64,000 nt of DNA from Microthrixaceae bacterium (GTDB lineage Bacteria; Actinomycetota; Acidimicrobiia; Acidimicrobiales; Acidimicrobilacustridaceae). Under the pieces are notes generated by a model. That model ran no database searches. It saw only the letters and a program-made list of their open reading frames with translations, and was not told the DNA's origin. The stretch is taken from contig CANFQA010000001.1 of the NCBI GenBank assembly GCA_947449015.1, positions 1 through 64,000 of the forward strand, written 5' to 3'. Positions 16,763 through 26,094 of the stretch are shown here, one piece after another. The stretch's first letter is position 1. Each line of letters opens with the position of its first letter. The position numbers were made by a program, and so were the translations under genes.

Positions 16763-18739
16763 TCAGGCCCGGTGCTCGATGGCGAGCGCCGCGATATCAG
16801 CCATGATGCGGCCGAGTTCGAAATCCTTCGGTGTGTACACACGAGCCACGCCGGCAGCCAGCAGGGTGGGGCGGTCTTCTTCGGGGATGATGCCGCCGAC
16901 AATGACCGGTGCGGTCACACCATCGGCCCGCAAACGCCGGACCACATCAGGCACCAATTCGAGATGGCTACCCGACAGGATCGAAAGGCCGACCACATCG
17001 ACGTCCTCGTCTCGTGCCACTGCGGCGATCTGCTCCGGGGTGAGGCGGATGCCCTGATAGATGACCTCCATGCCGGCATCGCGAGCGGCCACAGCGATTT
17101 GTTCGGCACCATTGGAATGACCGTCGAGACCGGGCTTGCCGACCAGCAGTCGTGGCGGGCCACCGGCCATGGACCGAGAGGTTTCAGCCACGGCTCGCAG
17201 ATCAGCGGGCAACTGACCGATGCCGATAGCGGCAGACACGCCGGTAGGAGCGCGGTACTCGCCGAACACCTCGCGAAGCGTGTTGGCCCATTCGCCGGTG
17301 GTGCCACCGGCATGGGCGAGTGCGATGGAGGCCGCCATGATGTTTTCGTCGGACTGTGCAACACGGCGCAACTCATTGATGGCGGCAGCAACGGCGTCGT
17401 TATCTCGCGATGCGCGCCACTGTTCAAGCTCGGCAATGGTGTGCGCTTCAACAGCGGGATCGACGCGAAGGATGTTCTCCTCGCCGCCCAGAGGTGATTC
17501 GGCGGTCTCGGTGAACGAGTTCACTCCCACGACCTTCTGATCACCGGATTCGATGCGACGGACTCGCTCAGTGTTCGAGGCAACCAGACGACCCTTGAGT
17601 TCCTCAATGGCGGCGAAAGCGCCTCCATGGGCGAGCACATCGTCGAGCTCGGCCCGGGCGTCGGTCACGAGTTGGGCGGTCAGACCCTCGATGACATGTG
17701 AGCCATCGAGAATGTCGCCGTATTCGAGAAGATCGGTCTCGAAGGCCAGCACTTGTTGCATGCGCAGTGACCACTGCTGATCCCAGGGACGGGGAAGGCC
17801 GAGCGCCTCATTCCATGCGGGCAACTGCAGTGATCGGGCCCGGGCATTTTTGGAGAGCGTGACCCCGAGCATCTCGAGCACGATTCGTTGCACGTTGTTC
17901 TCGGGCTGCGCTTCGGTGAGACCAAGCGAGTTGACCTGCACGCCGTACCGGAACCGACGGGCTTTGGGGTCACTGATGCCATAACGCTCGAGCGTGATCT
18001 CGTCCCACATCTGGGTGAAGGCGCGCATCTTGCACGTCTCCTCGATGAAGCGGATGCCGGCGTTCACAAAGAACGAGATGGAAGCGACCACTGCGGTCAT
18101 CTCTTCAGCTGTGACCTGGCCGGAGTCGCGCACGGCGTCGAGCACATCGATGGCGGTGGCCAGTGAGAACGCGATCTCCTGAACCGGCGTCGCTCCCGCT
18201 TCTTGCAGGTGGTAGCTGCAGACGTTCATGGGATTCCAGAACGGAACGTTGTTGGCGCAGTACGCGATCATGTCGACGATGAGTCGTCGGGAGGGCTCGG
18301 GCGGGAAGATGTAGGTGCCCCGAGACAGGTACTCCTTGACGATGTCGTTCTGCGTGGTGCCGCGAAGTTGAGCGCTCGGCACTCCCTGTTCTTCGGCATG
18401 GGCGACATAGAGCGCCAGCATCCAAGCCGCCGGCGCATTGATGGTCATGGAGGTGTTCATCTCGCCGACGGGAATGCCGTCGAGTAGTTGGTGCATATGG
18501 CCGATGTTGGCTACGGGTACTCCGACCTTGCCGACCTCGCCGCGAGCGCGGGGGTCATCGGGGTCGTACCCGGTCTGGGTCGGCAGGTCGAACGCGATCG
18601 AAAGTCCGGTCTGACCCTTGGAGAGGTTGGTCCGGTACAACTCGTTCGAGGCCTTGGCCGTGGAGTGCCCCGAATACGTGCGCATCATCCACGGTCGGTC
18701 CGGGGTGCGCGTCGTGCGGTCATCGGCGGAGGCATTCAT
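16763..18739 (-). CDS. ecm: Ethylmalonyl-CoA mutase (MeaA type, B12-dependent)
   Basis: About 658 residues in a single chain, unlike the larger methylmalonyl-CoA mutase. The N-terminal (beta/alpha)8 domain has YSGHSTAKASNELYR, GLSIAFDLPTQTGYD, NTSMTINAPAAW, GTTQNDIVKEYLSRGTY and NPMNVCSYHLQEAGATP. The C-terminal B12 domain has the DxHxxG motif (DGHSNG, His near residue 541). The MeaA-like short form and PPEPSRRL region point to ethylmalonyl-CoA rather than methylmalonyl-CoA. It converts ethylmalonyl-CoA to methylsuccinyl-CoA in acetate assimilation. An upstream GTG would add 12 residues. Confidence 0.87.
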   Translation of the reverse strand: MNASADDRTTRTPDRPWMMRTYSGHSTAKASNELYRTNLSKGQTGLSIAFDLPTQTGYDPDDPRARGEVGKVGVPVANIGHMHQLLDGIPVGEMNTSMTINAPAAWMLALYVAHAEEQGVPSAQLRGTTQNDIVKEYLSRGTYIFPPEPSRRLIVDMIAYCANNVPFWNPMNVCSYHLQEAGATPVQEIAFSLATAIDVLDAVRDSGQVTAEEMTAVVASISFFVNAGIRFIEETCKMRAFTQMWDEITLERYGISDPKARRFRYGVQVNSLGLTEAQPENNVQRIVLEMLGVTLSKNARARSLQLPAWNEALGLPRPWDQQWSLRMQQVLAFETDLLEYGDILDGSHVIEGLTAQLVTDARAELDDVLAHGGAFAAIEELKGRLVASNTERVRRIESGDQKVVGVNSFTETAESPLGGEENILRVDPAVEAHTIAELEQWRASRDNDAVAAAINELRRVAQSDENIMAASIALAHAGGTTGEWANTLREVFGEYRAPTGVSAAIGIGQLPADLRAVAETSRSMAGGPPRLLVGKPGLDGHSNGAEQIAVAARDAGMEVIYQGIRLTPEQIAAVARDEDVDVVGLSILSGSHLELVPDVVRRLRADGVTAPVIVGGIIPEEDRPTLLAAGVARVYTPKDFELGRIMADIAALAIEHRA

Positions 18740-18811
18740 AGAGTCATGTTCTCCCGAACTGGGGGCTGCTGTCACGATGACAGCGATCGGATAGGGCGAA
18801 TTCGTTGGGAT

Positions 18812-19483
18812 TTATGGGATGGCGAAGGTGTCGGTGGTGGTTTCAAGGGCGATCTGCAGGCGTTGCAGGTACTCGGCCCGGCTGATTTCAACCGCGCCCA
18901 GGGTGGCGAGATGGGGGGTGACCCATTGCACGTCGAGCAGCACCGCGCCGATGGCCCGCAGATGATCAACCAGGCAAACCAACGCAACTTTCGAGGCATC
19001 GGTCTCCACATGGAACATGGACTCGCCGGCGAAGAGCCCGCCGATATGCACGCCATAGAGACCGCCGACAAGGCGACCAGTGGACCGATTCCATGCTTCG
19101 ATCGAATGAGCCCAGCCCATGTCATGGAGACGGTTATAGGCCCGACGTATTTCGGTGTTGATCCATGCGCCCTCGCGTGACGGATCGGCGCAGGCAACAA
19201 CGACATCATCGAATGCAGTATTGATCCGTAGCTCGAAACGCGAAAAGGACCGTCGCAGCGAACGCGACACCGTGAGTGCGTCGAGCGGCAGGACGCCACG
19301 CTGTGCCGGCGACCACCAACCAAGCATGCGCTGACCAGAGACATGCATCGGGAACATGCCAGCGCGATAGGCCGCGAGCACCGTGCCCGGTTCGAGATCC
19401 GCGCCGAGCGCGACAAGGTCATCATCACCCGCGGCCTCGGCCGCAGGCAGCTCCCATTCGGTCGGTGCTGGCTCGATGGGCAC
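18812..19483 (-). CDS. aat: Leucyl/phenylalanyl-tRNA-protein transferase
   Basis: The 223-residue enzyme of the N-end rule pathway adds Leu or Phe to proteins with N-terminal Arg or Lys. The family pattern is clear: AYRAGMFPM, GWWSPAQRGVLPL, the AWINTEIRRAYNRLHDMGWAHSIEAW block, GGLYGVHIGGLFAGESMFH and a late LLDVQWVTPHLATLGAVEISRAEYL. The length is typical. It lies between the mutase and the 3-hydroxyacyl-CoA dehydrogenase on the same strand without obvious functional link. Confidence 0.95.
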   Translation of the reverse strand: MPIEPAPTEWELPAAEAAGDDDLVALGADLEPGTVLAAYRAGMFPMHVSGQRMLGWWSPAQRGVLPLDALTVSRSLRRSFSRFELRINTAFDDVVVACADPSREGAWINTEIRRAYNRLHDMGWAHSIEAWNRSTGRLVGGLYGVHIGGLFAGESMFHVETDASKVALVCLVDHLRAIGAVLLDVQWVTPHLATLGAVEISRAEYLQRLQIALETTTDTFAIP

Positions 19484-19501
19484 GTGATGGGTAGTCCAGG
19501 G

Positions 19502-20356
19502 TTACTTGCGGTAGTCGAAGAAACCCTGACCCGACTTGCGACCCAGATGGCCAGCGGTGACCATGCGGCGCAGACGGGGGACCGGGGCGTAGTTCGGATC
19601 GCTGAACTCGTCGTAGAGGGCATCGAGGATTGCCACCGAGGTGTCGAGGCCGACGAGGTCCAGCAGGGCGAGCGGACCCATGGGGAAGTTGCAGCCCCCC
19701 TTCATGGCGGTGTCGATGTCATCGCGGCTGGCCACGCCGTTCTCAAGCATGCGCACTGCATTGTTGAGGTAGGGGAACAGCAGCGCATTGACGATGAAAC
19801 CAGCGCGATCGGCAACCTCAACGGCGTTTTTGCCGCAGGCCTCCGCAAAGGCCTTGACCGAATCGATCGTGGCCTCGCTGGCGGTCATGGGACGAACGAT
19901 CTCAACCAGCGACATTGCGGGAGCGGGGTTGAAGAAGTGCACGCCACAGACCTGCTCGGGACGACCGGTGACCATGGCCATTTCAACCACCGGAAGGGTG
20001 GAGGTGTTGGTGGCGATGATGGTGCCGGCGCCACAGATGGCGTCGAGTTCACGGAACAGTGCCTTCTTGACATCGAGATCCTCGACCACGGATTCGACGA
20101 CGAGATCGCAACCAGCGAGATCGGCCAGATCAGCAGTGGCGGTGACTCGTGCCAGTGCGGCATCGGCATCGGCTTGCTCACGGCGACCCTTCTCGACCTG
20201 TCGGGCGAGGGACTTGGCCAGCTCGGCGACCATGGCCTGCGCGCTCTCAAGTGAGCGGGAGCGCAGCACAACCTCGTGCCCGGTGGTGGCGGCGACCTCG
20301 GCGATACCCGAGCCCATGATGCCGGAGCCGACGATGCCGATACGTGCGATTGCCAT
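19502..20356 (-). CDS. 3-hydroxybutyryl-CoA dehydrogenase
   Basis: This 284-residue protein starts with the Rossmann loop IGIVGSGIMGSGIAEV. It has NTSTLPVVEMA, the catalytic His in GVHFFNPAPAMSLVEIV, and a C-terminal domain with GFIVNALLFPYLNNAVRMLENG and GPLALLDLVGLDT. It oxidises or reduces acetoacetyl-CoA and 3-hydroxybutyryl-CoA. With ethylmalonyl-CoA mutase nearby it fits butyrate or ethylmalonyl-CoA pathway flux, and beta-oxidation is equally possible. Single-domain length rules out a FadB fusion. Ends in a lysine-rich GFFDYRK, as usual. Confidence 0.92.
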   Translation of the reverse strand: MAIARIGIVGSGIMGSGIAEVAATTGHEVVLRSRSLESAQAMVAELAKSLARQVEKGRREQADADAALARVTATADLADLAGCDLVVESVVEDLDVKKALFRELDAICGAGTIIATNTSTLPVVEMAMVTGRPEQVCGVHFFNPAPAMSLVEIVRPMTASEATIDSVKAFAEACGKNAVEVADRAGFIVNALLFPYLNNAVRMLENGVASRDDIDTAMKGGCNFPMGPLALLDLVGLDTSVAILDALYDEFSDPNYAPVPRLRRMVTAGHLGRKSGQGFFDYRK

Positions 20357-20563
20357 GGTGGTTCCTCTTCGTGGTCGCCGGCCGAGGTGGGTCCGGACAG
20401 GAAAGGGTCAGGTTACCGCTCGGTAGGTTGACCGATCCAGAGGGCTGGTTGAGGCGGCGGATGGGGGTCACCATCGGGTTCGCTAGCGTGCCGAGGCGCG
20501 GTCTCGGTCCCCGACGGTGAACTGTTCGCCGCCGAGTGGCCCGATGACCTCACAGGAGATGAC

Positions 20564-21238
20564 ATGAACGGTCCGATCGCACTTGTCGGAGGCGGCGAGT
20601 TCACCCCGGGATGCACGTTCGATGCCGAACTCATTGCCGATGTGGGGGCCTCAGAGGTTGTCCTATTGCCCACAGGCTCGGCCTATGAAAATCCAGAGCG
20701 ACTCGTCGATGCTGCCAGCCAGTGGTTCACTGATCTCGGGGTGTCGCTGAAGACGCTGCCTGTGTACACCCGGCGCGATGCCTTCGACGCCGACAATCTC
20801 GCCGCAGTGGCTGGCGCCCGGATGATCTACATCGCAGGCGCTTCGCCGATGCATATGCGCTCGGTGTTTAAGGACACGCCATTGATGGAGGCACTCCATG
20901 AAGCATGGCGCAGCGGCGCGGCGCTCGTCGGTTCGGGAGCGGGCGCCGACGTCCTGTGCGATCCAATGGTCGATCAGCGCGGTGGTGCCTACACAGTGGG
21001 TCTTGGTTTAGTTCCTGGCGTTGCGGTGATCCCGCGGTCCAATACCTGGTCCAAGGAGAAGGTGCATCGCACCGTGTCGTTGGCTCCAACTGATGTGGTG
21101 GTCGTTGAACTTCCGGAACGCACTGCGATCCTGCTCGACGGTTCGCAGGGTTGGCGAAGCAGTGGTGCCGGTGAGGTCATCGTGCACACCGCTGCAGGGA
21201 TCGCGTCGCTGGCGGAGATCCCAAAACCGGTGTTCTGA
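20564..21238 (+). CDS. S51/cyanophycinase-like protein lacking the nucleophile serine
   Basis: This 224-residue protein has the class I glutaminase-like fold of peptidase E and cyanophycinase: start IALVGGGEFTPG, EVVLLPTGSAYENPER, then MIYIAGASPMHM where cyanophycinases have a GGxQ-type motif. The nucleophile elbow, normally G-x-S-A-G-A, reads G123-S-G-A-G-A128, so the serine position is Gly125. S124 is next to it and could substitute only if the loop shifts. It may be a non-peptidase relative. It stands alone between divergent and convergent genes. Confidence 0.65.
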   Translation: MNGPIALVGGGEFTPGCTFDAELIADVGASEVVLLPTGSAYENPERLVDAASQWFTDLGVSLKTLPVYTRRDAFDADNLAAVAGARMIYIAGASPMHMRSVFKDTPLMEALHEAWRSGAALVGSGAGADVLCDPMVDQRGGAYTVGLGLVPGVAVIPRSNTWSKEKVHRTVSLAPTDVVVVELPERTAILLDGSQGWRSSGAGEVIVHTAAGIASLAEIPKPVF

Positions 21239-21260
21239 ACCGGTGCTCGTACGTGGTGCG

Positions 21261-21932
21261 TCAGGCGGCGCCGATGGACTTCAGTTCGACCACGAAGATC
21301 AGAGTTTCATCCGGCGCGATCTTGATGCCCTGACCCGCTGAGCCATAGCCCTTGGCCGGTGGGATCACGAGTTGGCGAATGCCGCCGGCCTGCATGCCCT
21401 GCAAGCCTTCGGTCCAGCCGGAAATGACCTGATTGAGCCCGAAGGTGGCGGGCTGTCCACGGCTATAGGACTCATCGAAAATGGCGCCAGTGGAGCAGCT
21501 CACACCGAGGTAGTTGACCGTGACCGTGTCGCTGGCAGTAACCGCAGGGCCGGTTCCGGTTTTGATATCGGTGATCTGCAAGGTGGTGGGTGGCGTACCG
21601 AGCGGGATATCGACAGCGGGTGCGCCGGGCGGTGAGAGTTCGCTCAGGGCAACGCAGGGCTTGCCGGCAACAGAGGCCGCCTTTGGTTTGGTGCTGGTCG
21701 GTGAGGTGGTCGCAGTGCTAGCGGTGGTCGAGGACGAACTCGCCGAACTGGTGGCCGTGCCCGAACCCTTGCTGAGTATCGCGAACACGCCGATCAGAAT
21801 GAGCACGGCGGCCGGAACGGAAATGGCAATGATGAGGCGTCGTCGCCGCTCGTAACGCGCCTGCTCTGCTCGCTCTGCATTCAGGCGAGCCCGATGGCCG
21901 GCCTTCTTTCGTTCACGCTTGTCTGTTCCCAT
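21261..21932 (-). CDS. Membrane-anchored FKBP-type peptidyl-prolyl isomerase
   Basis: The protein has 223 residues. A very basic cytoplasmic N-terminus (to about 32) precedes one membrane helix (33-53), an outside Ser/Thr/Ala linker of about 40 residues, and a C-terminal FKBP domain: VTVNYLGVSCSTGAIFDESY, VISGWTEGLQGMQAGGIRQLVIP and YGSAGQGIKIAPDETLIFVVEL. It catalyses proline isomerisation outside the membrane. A cyclophilin-like gene with the same anchor plan lies directly upstream on the same strand, which suggests a secreted-protein folding pair. Confidence 0.9.
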   Translation of the reverse strand: MGTDKRERKKAGHRARLNAERAEQARYERRRRLIIAISVPAAVLILIGVFAILSKGSGTATSSASSSSTTASTATTSPTSTKPKAASVAGKPCVALSELSPPGAPAVDIPLGTPPTTLQITDIKTGTGPAVTASDTVTVNYLGVSCSTGAIFDESYSRGQPATFGLNQVISGWTEGLQGMQAGGIRQLVIPPAKGYGSAGQGIKIAPDETLIFVVELKSIGAA

Positions 21933-22035
21933 GGCGACCAGACGCTAGCAACTGGCGCGTGGTCATTGCCCCTCGATTCGCGCATGTCCCGGGCCCGATG
22001 CTGGAGTCGATTTGCGGGATACTCCCCAGGCCGGA

Positions 22036-22887
22036 TTAGCGGGGGATCTGCCCGCTCTGGGTCACGGTGATGCCGGTGATGGTGACCACCCCGGTCGGTT
22101 GGCCGCTCTTGGAACCCAGGGCATTAATAGCGAGCAGTGTGTCGAATCCGTCGAGCATCGTGCCGAACGCGGTGTTGGCGTCATCAAGATCAGCAGCCAG
22201 CTCAAAGGTGGCGATGAGGAACTGACCCCGGCTGGCACTTCGGACTCCGCCGGTGCCAACCATGGCAATGGCTCCGGGGGTGAAAATCTGACCGGCGGGA
22301 GCGATCTCATTCGGGATATCGAACATGGTGGTTGGCGTTGTGAACTTCAGCCCCACGGTGAACGACTTTCGATTCGTGATGTTGGTGACGGGCTGTCCGT
22401 CGTAGAAGTGATAGCGGGACAGCACCACGAAATCGTTGACGGTGGTGGGTGTGCGACCGGCGTCGAGCTGTATCGAGAGGTCGCCTTCGGTGGTTGAGAT
22501 GACCGCTCGGTAGAAGTGGGTGGTGTCGATGCACATCGACGGGGCCTCAGCGAACGAGGTGGTGCGAGGTGATGAACCATCCTCGGCAGGGCACGGTGTG
22601 GCGCCGGTGAGCGCAGCACCCGGGGATGCCGCTGGCGGGGTGATCCCCGAGTTCGGCAGCGCTGAGGTGGTCGGTCCACTGGGCAACGTGGTTGAGCTCG
22701 AGGTCGAATCGCTGGACTTTGTTGCACCGATGTAGGCACCCAGCAGCGCGAGAACGATGAGAAACACAACGCCGCCGGCAGCGAGTCGTTGACGACGTCG
22801 GGCGCGGTCACGAGCCTCAACACTGGCGGCGGCCCGGGCCTGCTGGCGGGCGAGTTCTCGTTGGCGACGGCTATTTGGAGTGGCCAT
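22036..22887 (-). CDS. Membrane-anchored, divergent cyclophilin-type protein
   Basis: The protein has 283 residues. A basic N-terminus precedes one membrane helix (about 34-52), a Ser/Thr linker and a cyclophilin-like domain with TTEGDLSIQLDAGRTPTTVNDFVVLSRYHFYDGQ, a GTGG segment, GQFLIATF and a late AFGTMLDGFDTLLAI. After YHFYDG the usual FHR active-site motif is replaced by PVTNIT, so the catalytic Arg is absent at its normal place. It may be a low-activity or non-catalytic chaperone. Operon-like pairing with the FKBP gene downstream. Confidence 0.8.
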   Translation of the reverse strand: MATPNSRRQRELARQQARAAASVEARDRARRRQRLAAGGVVFLIVLALLGAYIGATKSSDSTSSSTTLPSGPTTSALPNSGITPPAASPGAALTGATPCPAEDGSSPRTTSFAEAPSMCIDTTHFYRAVISTTEGDLSIQLDAGRTPTTVNDFVVLSRYHFYDGQPVTNITNRKSFTVGLKFTTPTTMFDIPNEIAPAGQIFTPGAIAMVGTGGVRSASRGQFLIATFELAADLDDANTAFGTMLDGFDTLLAINALGSKSGQPTGVVTITGITVTQSGQIPR

Positions 22888-22948
22888 GGGAGCCTGATCC
22901 TAAATCTGATTCCGTCCCACCCGCAGGCGACCGGTAGCGTTGCCCGCC

Positions 22949-24178
22949 GTGGCACTCCTTGTTCAGAAGTTCGGTGGTACTTCGGTCGGCACTCCTGACC
23001 GCATGCGCGCGGTTGCCGATCACGTCACTCGCACGGTCCGCCGGGGCGATCAGGTCGTGGTGGTCATCTCCGCAATGGGAAAGGAGACCGACGATCTGCT
23101 GCGCATGGCCCGTGAGGTCTCCAACACTCGGCCCGGCCGCGAGATGGACATGCTGGTCACCGCCGGTGAGCGCAAAGCCACGGCGTTGCTGTGTATGGCG
23201 ATCGCCGACCTGGGTGTCGAGGCCGAATCCTTCACCGGTTCGCAGGCGGGTTTCCTCACTGATGCCACGCATACCAACGCCAAGATCATCGACGTGCAAC
23301 CCGATCGCATTCGGGCCTCGCTCGCTGCCGGTCGTGTGCCGGTCGTGGGAGGTGCCCAGGGTCAGTCCGCGCAACGCAATGTCACCTTCCTCGGTCGTGG
23401 TGGATCGGACACCACCGCGGTGGCATTGGCCCATGCACTCGGTGCGGACTCCTGCGAGCTCTACACCGACGTCCCCGGTGTGTTCACTTCCGATCCCCGC
23501 ATCGTCACTGATGCCCGCAAGATGGAGCACATCACCTTCGATGAGCTCCTCGAGATGACCGCGAATGGTTGCCCTAAGCCGGCAATGCGTTCGGTCGAAT
23601 TTGCCCGGACTCACGGGGTCGAACTGCATGTGCGTTCGGCGTTTACCTGGGAGTCGGGAACCGTCGTCACCAAGGAGTCCACTATGGAACAGGCAATCGT
23701 TTCTGCAGTCGTGCATGACGCCGACGAGGCCAAGGTCACCATCGGCGGCGTCGCTGACCGACCTGGGGTGGCCGCTCATGTGTTCCGCGCGCTCGCCGAT
23801 GCCGACATCAACGTCGACCTCATTGTGCAAAACACCTCCGATCAGGGCGTCACCGATATTTCCTTCACCGTCCCCCATGGCGATCTCGACAACGCGGTTG
23901 CGATCTGCGAGGTGGCTGGCGCCGAGGTGGGTTTCACCCGTGTCACCGCCGAGCCCGCCATTGCCCGAGTTAGCGTTGTCGGTGCTGGCATGAAGTCCCA
24001 TCCCGGTGTTGCCGCCACAGTGTTCGAAACACTGGCGGCCAACGACATCAATATCGAGATGATCGCCACCTCGGCGATCCGGGTGAGCTGCGTGGTTGCT
24101 GAGTCCGACATCGAGCGGGCAGTGGTGGCACTCCACGACGCCTTCGGCCTCGCCGACGGTCCTGTGTATGTCGACTGA
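22949..24178 (+). CDS. lysC: Aspartate kinase
   Basis: This 409-residue aspartokinase begins VALLVQKFGGTSV from GTG, the standard start, rather than the TTG three codons earlier. The kinase domain includes VVVISAMGKETDDLL, TAGERKATALL, and FLGRGGSDTTAVALA. Two C-terminal ACT domains (about 265-409) contain the usual VGAGMKSHPGVAA element. It makes aspartyl phosphate for Lys, Thr, Met and diaminopimelate, with feedback through the ACT domains. asd follows 82 nt later. An internal start for a separate beta subunit, seen in corynebacteria, is possible near residue 245. Confidence 0.94.
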   Translation: MALLVQKFGGTSVGTPDRMRAVADHVTRTVRRGDQVVVVISAMGKETDDLLRMAREVSNTRPGREMDMLVTAGERKATALLCMAIADLGVEAESFTGSQAGFLTDATHTNAKIIDVQPDRIRASLAAGRVPVVGGAQGQSAQRNVTFLGRGGSDTTAVALAHALGADSCELYTDVPGVFTSDPRIVTDARKMEHITFDELLEMTANGCPKPAMRSVEFARTHGVELHVRSAFTWESGTVVTKESTMEQAIVSAVVHDADEAKVTIGGVADRPGVAAHVFRALADADINVDLIVQNTSDQGVTDISFTVPHGDLDNAVAICEVAGAEVGFTRVTAEPAIARVSVVGAGMKSHPGVAATVFETLAANDINIEMIATSAIRVSCVVAESDIERAVVALHDAFGLADGPVYVD

Positions 24179-24248
24179 AACCCGCGATCGCTTCTCTCCC
24201 AAGGGTTCAGCGATATCGGTTGGCGTGATCCCCAGTGGGTGCCGGTAG

Positions 24249-25286
<1,038 letters not shown>

Positions 25287-25304
25287 ACGCGGTCCTCACA
25301 GGAA

Positions 25305-25340
25305 TGAAAATGACCCCCATGCGAACGCATGAGGGTCATC
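25305..25340 (-). terminator. Hairpin with T-run after tRNA-Pro
   Basis: On the minus strand, ATGACCCTCATGCG and its near-perfect complement (one internal mismatch) fold around a short loop. TTTTC follows. It begins 7 nt after the tRNA 3' end, so it is the probable tRNA-Pro terminator. Read on the plus strand it also lies downstream of asd. Confidence 0.75.
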
Positions 25341-25346
25341 TCCGGG

Positions 25347-25420
<74 letters not shown>

Positions 25421-25468
25421 TGAAGGGGCGACTCTATCGGAGTCGGACCGGCACCACGAATGTCGGGA

Positions 25469-25900
25469 TCAGCCCTGCAGGGTGAGATCGGCGACGTCGC
25501 CAGAGACCGAGTCGGGTTCGTCAATGAACGCCTCGCCGGCGAGCAGGGCGGTGGCCGCACGCCGCAATTTCATGGAATCGAACGGCTTGACGATGTAGCC
25601 GTCGGCATCGCAGCGTCGGGCTTGGAAGACATCGTGGACACGATCAAGTAGCAGAAGGACTGCGGTGATCGGGATGCGGTCGACGCTCTCAGCGTTGCGG
25701 ATCGCCATACATGCGGCGATCCCGCCCATGTTGCCGATCTGCTCATCGAGGATGACTAGATCGGGGCTGATCTGATCGATTGCCTGGAGCACGTCGATGC
25801 CAGCGCGTACTCGGAACAGCTTGGTGTCCCCGTCGGAGAGCGCAGCGTCGACCTCGTCGAGGATCCAGTCGGCATCAGTGGCAAGAAGGATGTTTGGCAC
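25469..25900 (-). CDS. Stand-alone response-regulator receiver domain
   Basis: This 143-residue protein is a single CheY-like domain. The phospho-acceptor is D52 in LVILDEQ. The conserved Lys is K105 in VKPF. An acidic pair (D9-D11 region) lies in the N-terminal strand. There is no output domain, only a 20-residue acidic tail, and no kinase gene nearby. The GTG start at the beginning of the domain is preferred. An upstream ATG would run into the 13-bp repeat array. It may act by protein contact with an unknown partner. Confidence 0.8.
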   Translation of the reverse strand: MPNILLATDADWILDEVDAALSDGDTKLFRVRAGIDVLQAIDQISPDLVILDEQIGNMGGIAACMAIRNAESVDRIPITAVLLLLDRVHDVFQARRCDADGYIVKPFDSMKLRRAATALLAGEAFIDEPDSVSGDVADLTLQG

Positions 25901-25981
25901 AACTGCGAGGCTATCGGTTCGGCTTTGGGCGAACGAACCGTGGATACGGGAAACGGATCGGGGCCCGGGCGCCATGGCACC

Positions 25982-26085
25982 GAGCGGAGTCAACGGGCGG
26001 AGTCAACGGGCGGAGTCAACGAGCGGAGTCAACGGGCGGAGTCAACGGGCGGAGTCAACGGGCGGAGTCAACGGGCCGAGTCACC
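25982..26085. repeat. Tandem array of eight 13-bp units
   Basis: Eight head-to-tail copies of a 13-bp unit, consensus GGGCGGAGTCAAC, with one base changed in units 1 and 4 and two in unit 8. The array fills most of the gap between the ArsA-like gene (3' side) and the receiver-domain gene (5' side). The unit is not a multiple of three and there are no unique spacers, so it is neither coding nor CRISPR. It may be a variable-number repeat or clustered regulator sites. Confidence 0.9.
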
Positions 26086-26094
26086 GGGCCGGTA

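Noticed and set aside
25982..26085. CRISPR array
   Set aside because: Units are adjacent with no unique spacers and only 13 bp long.
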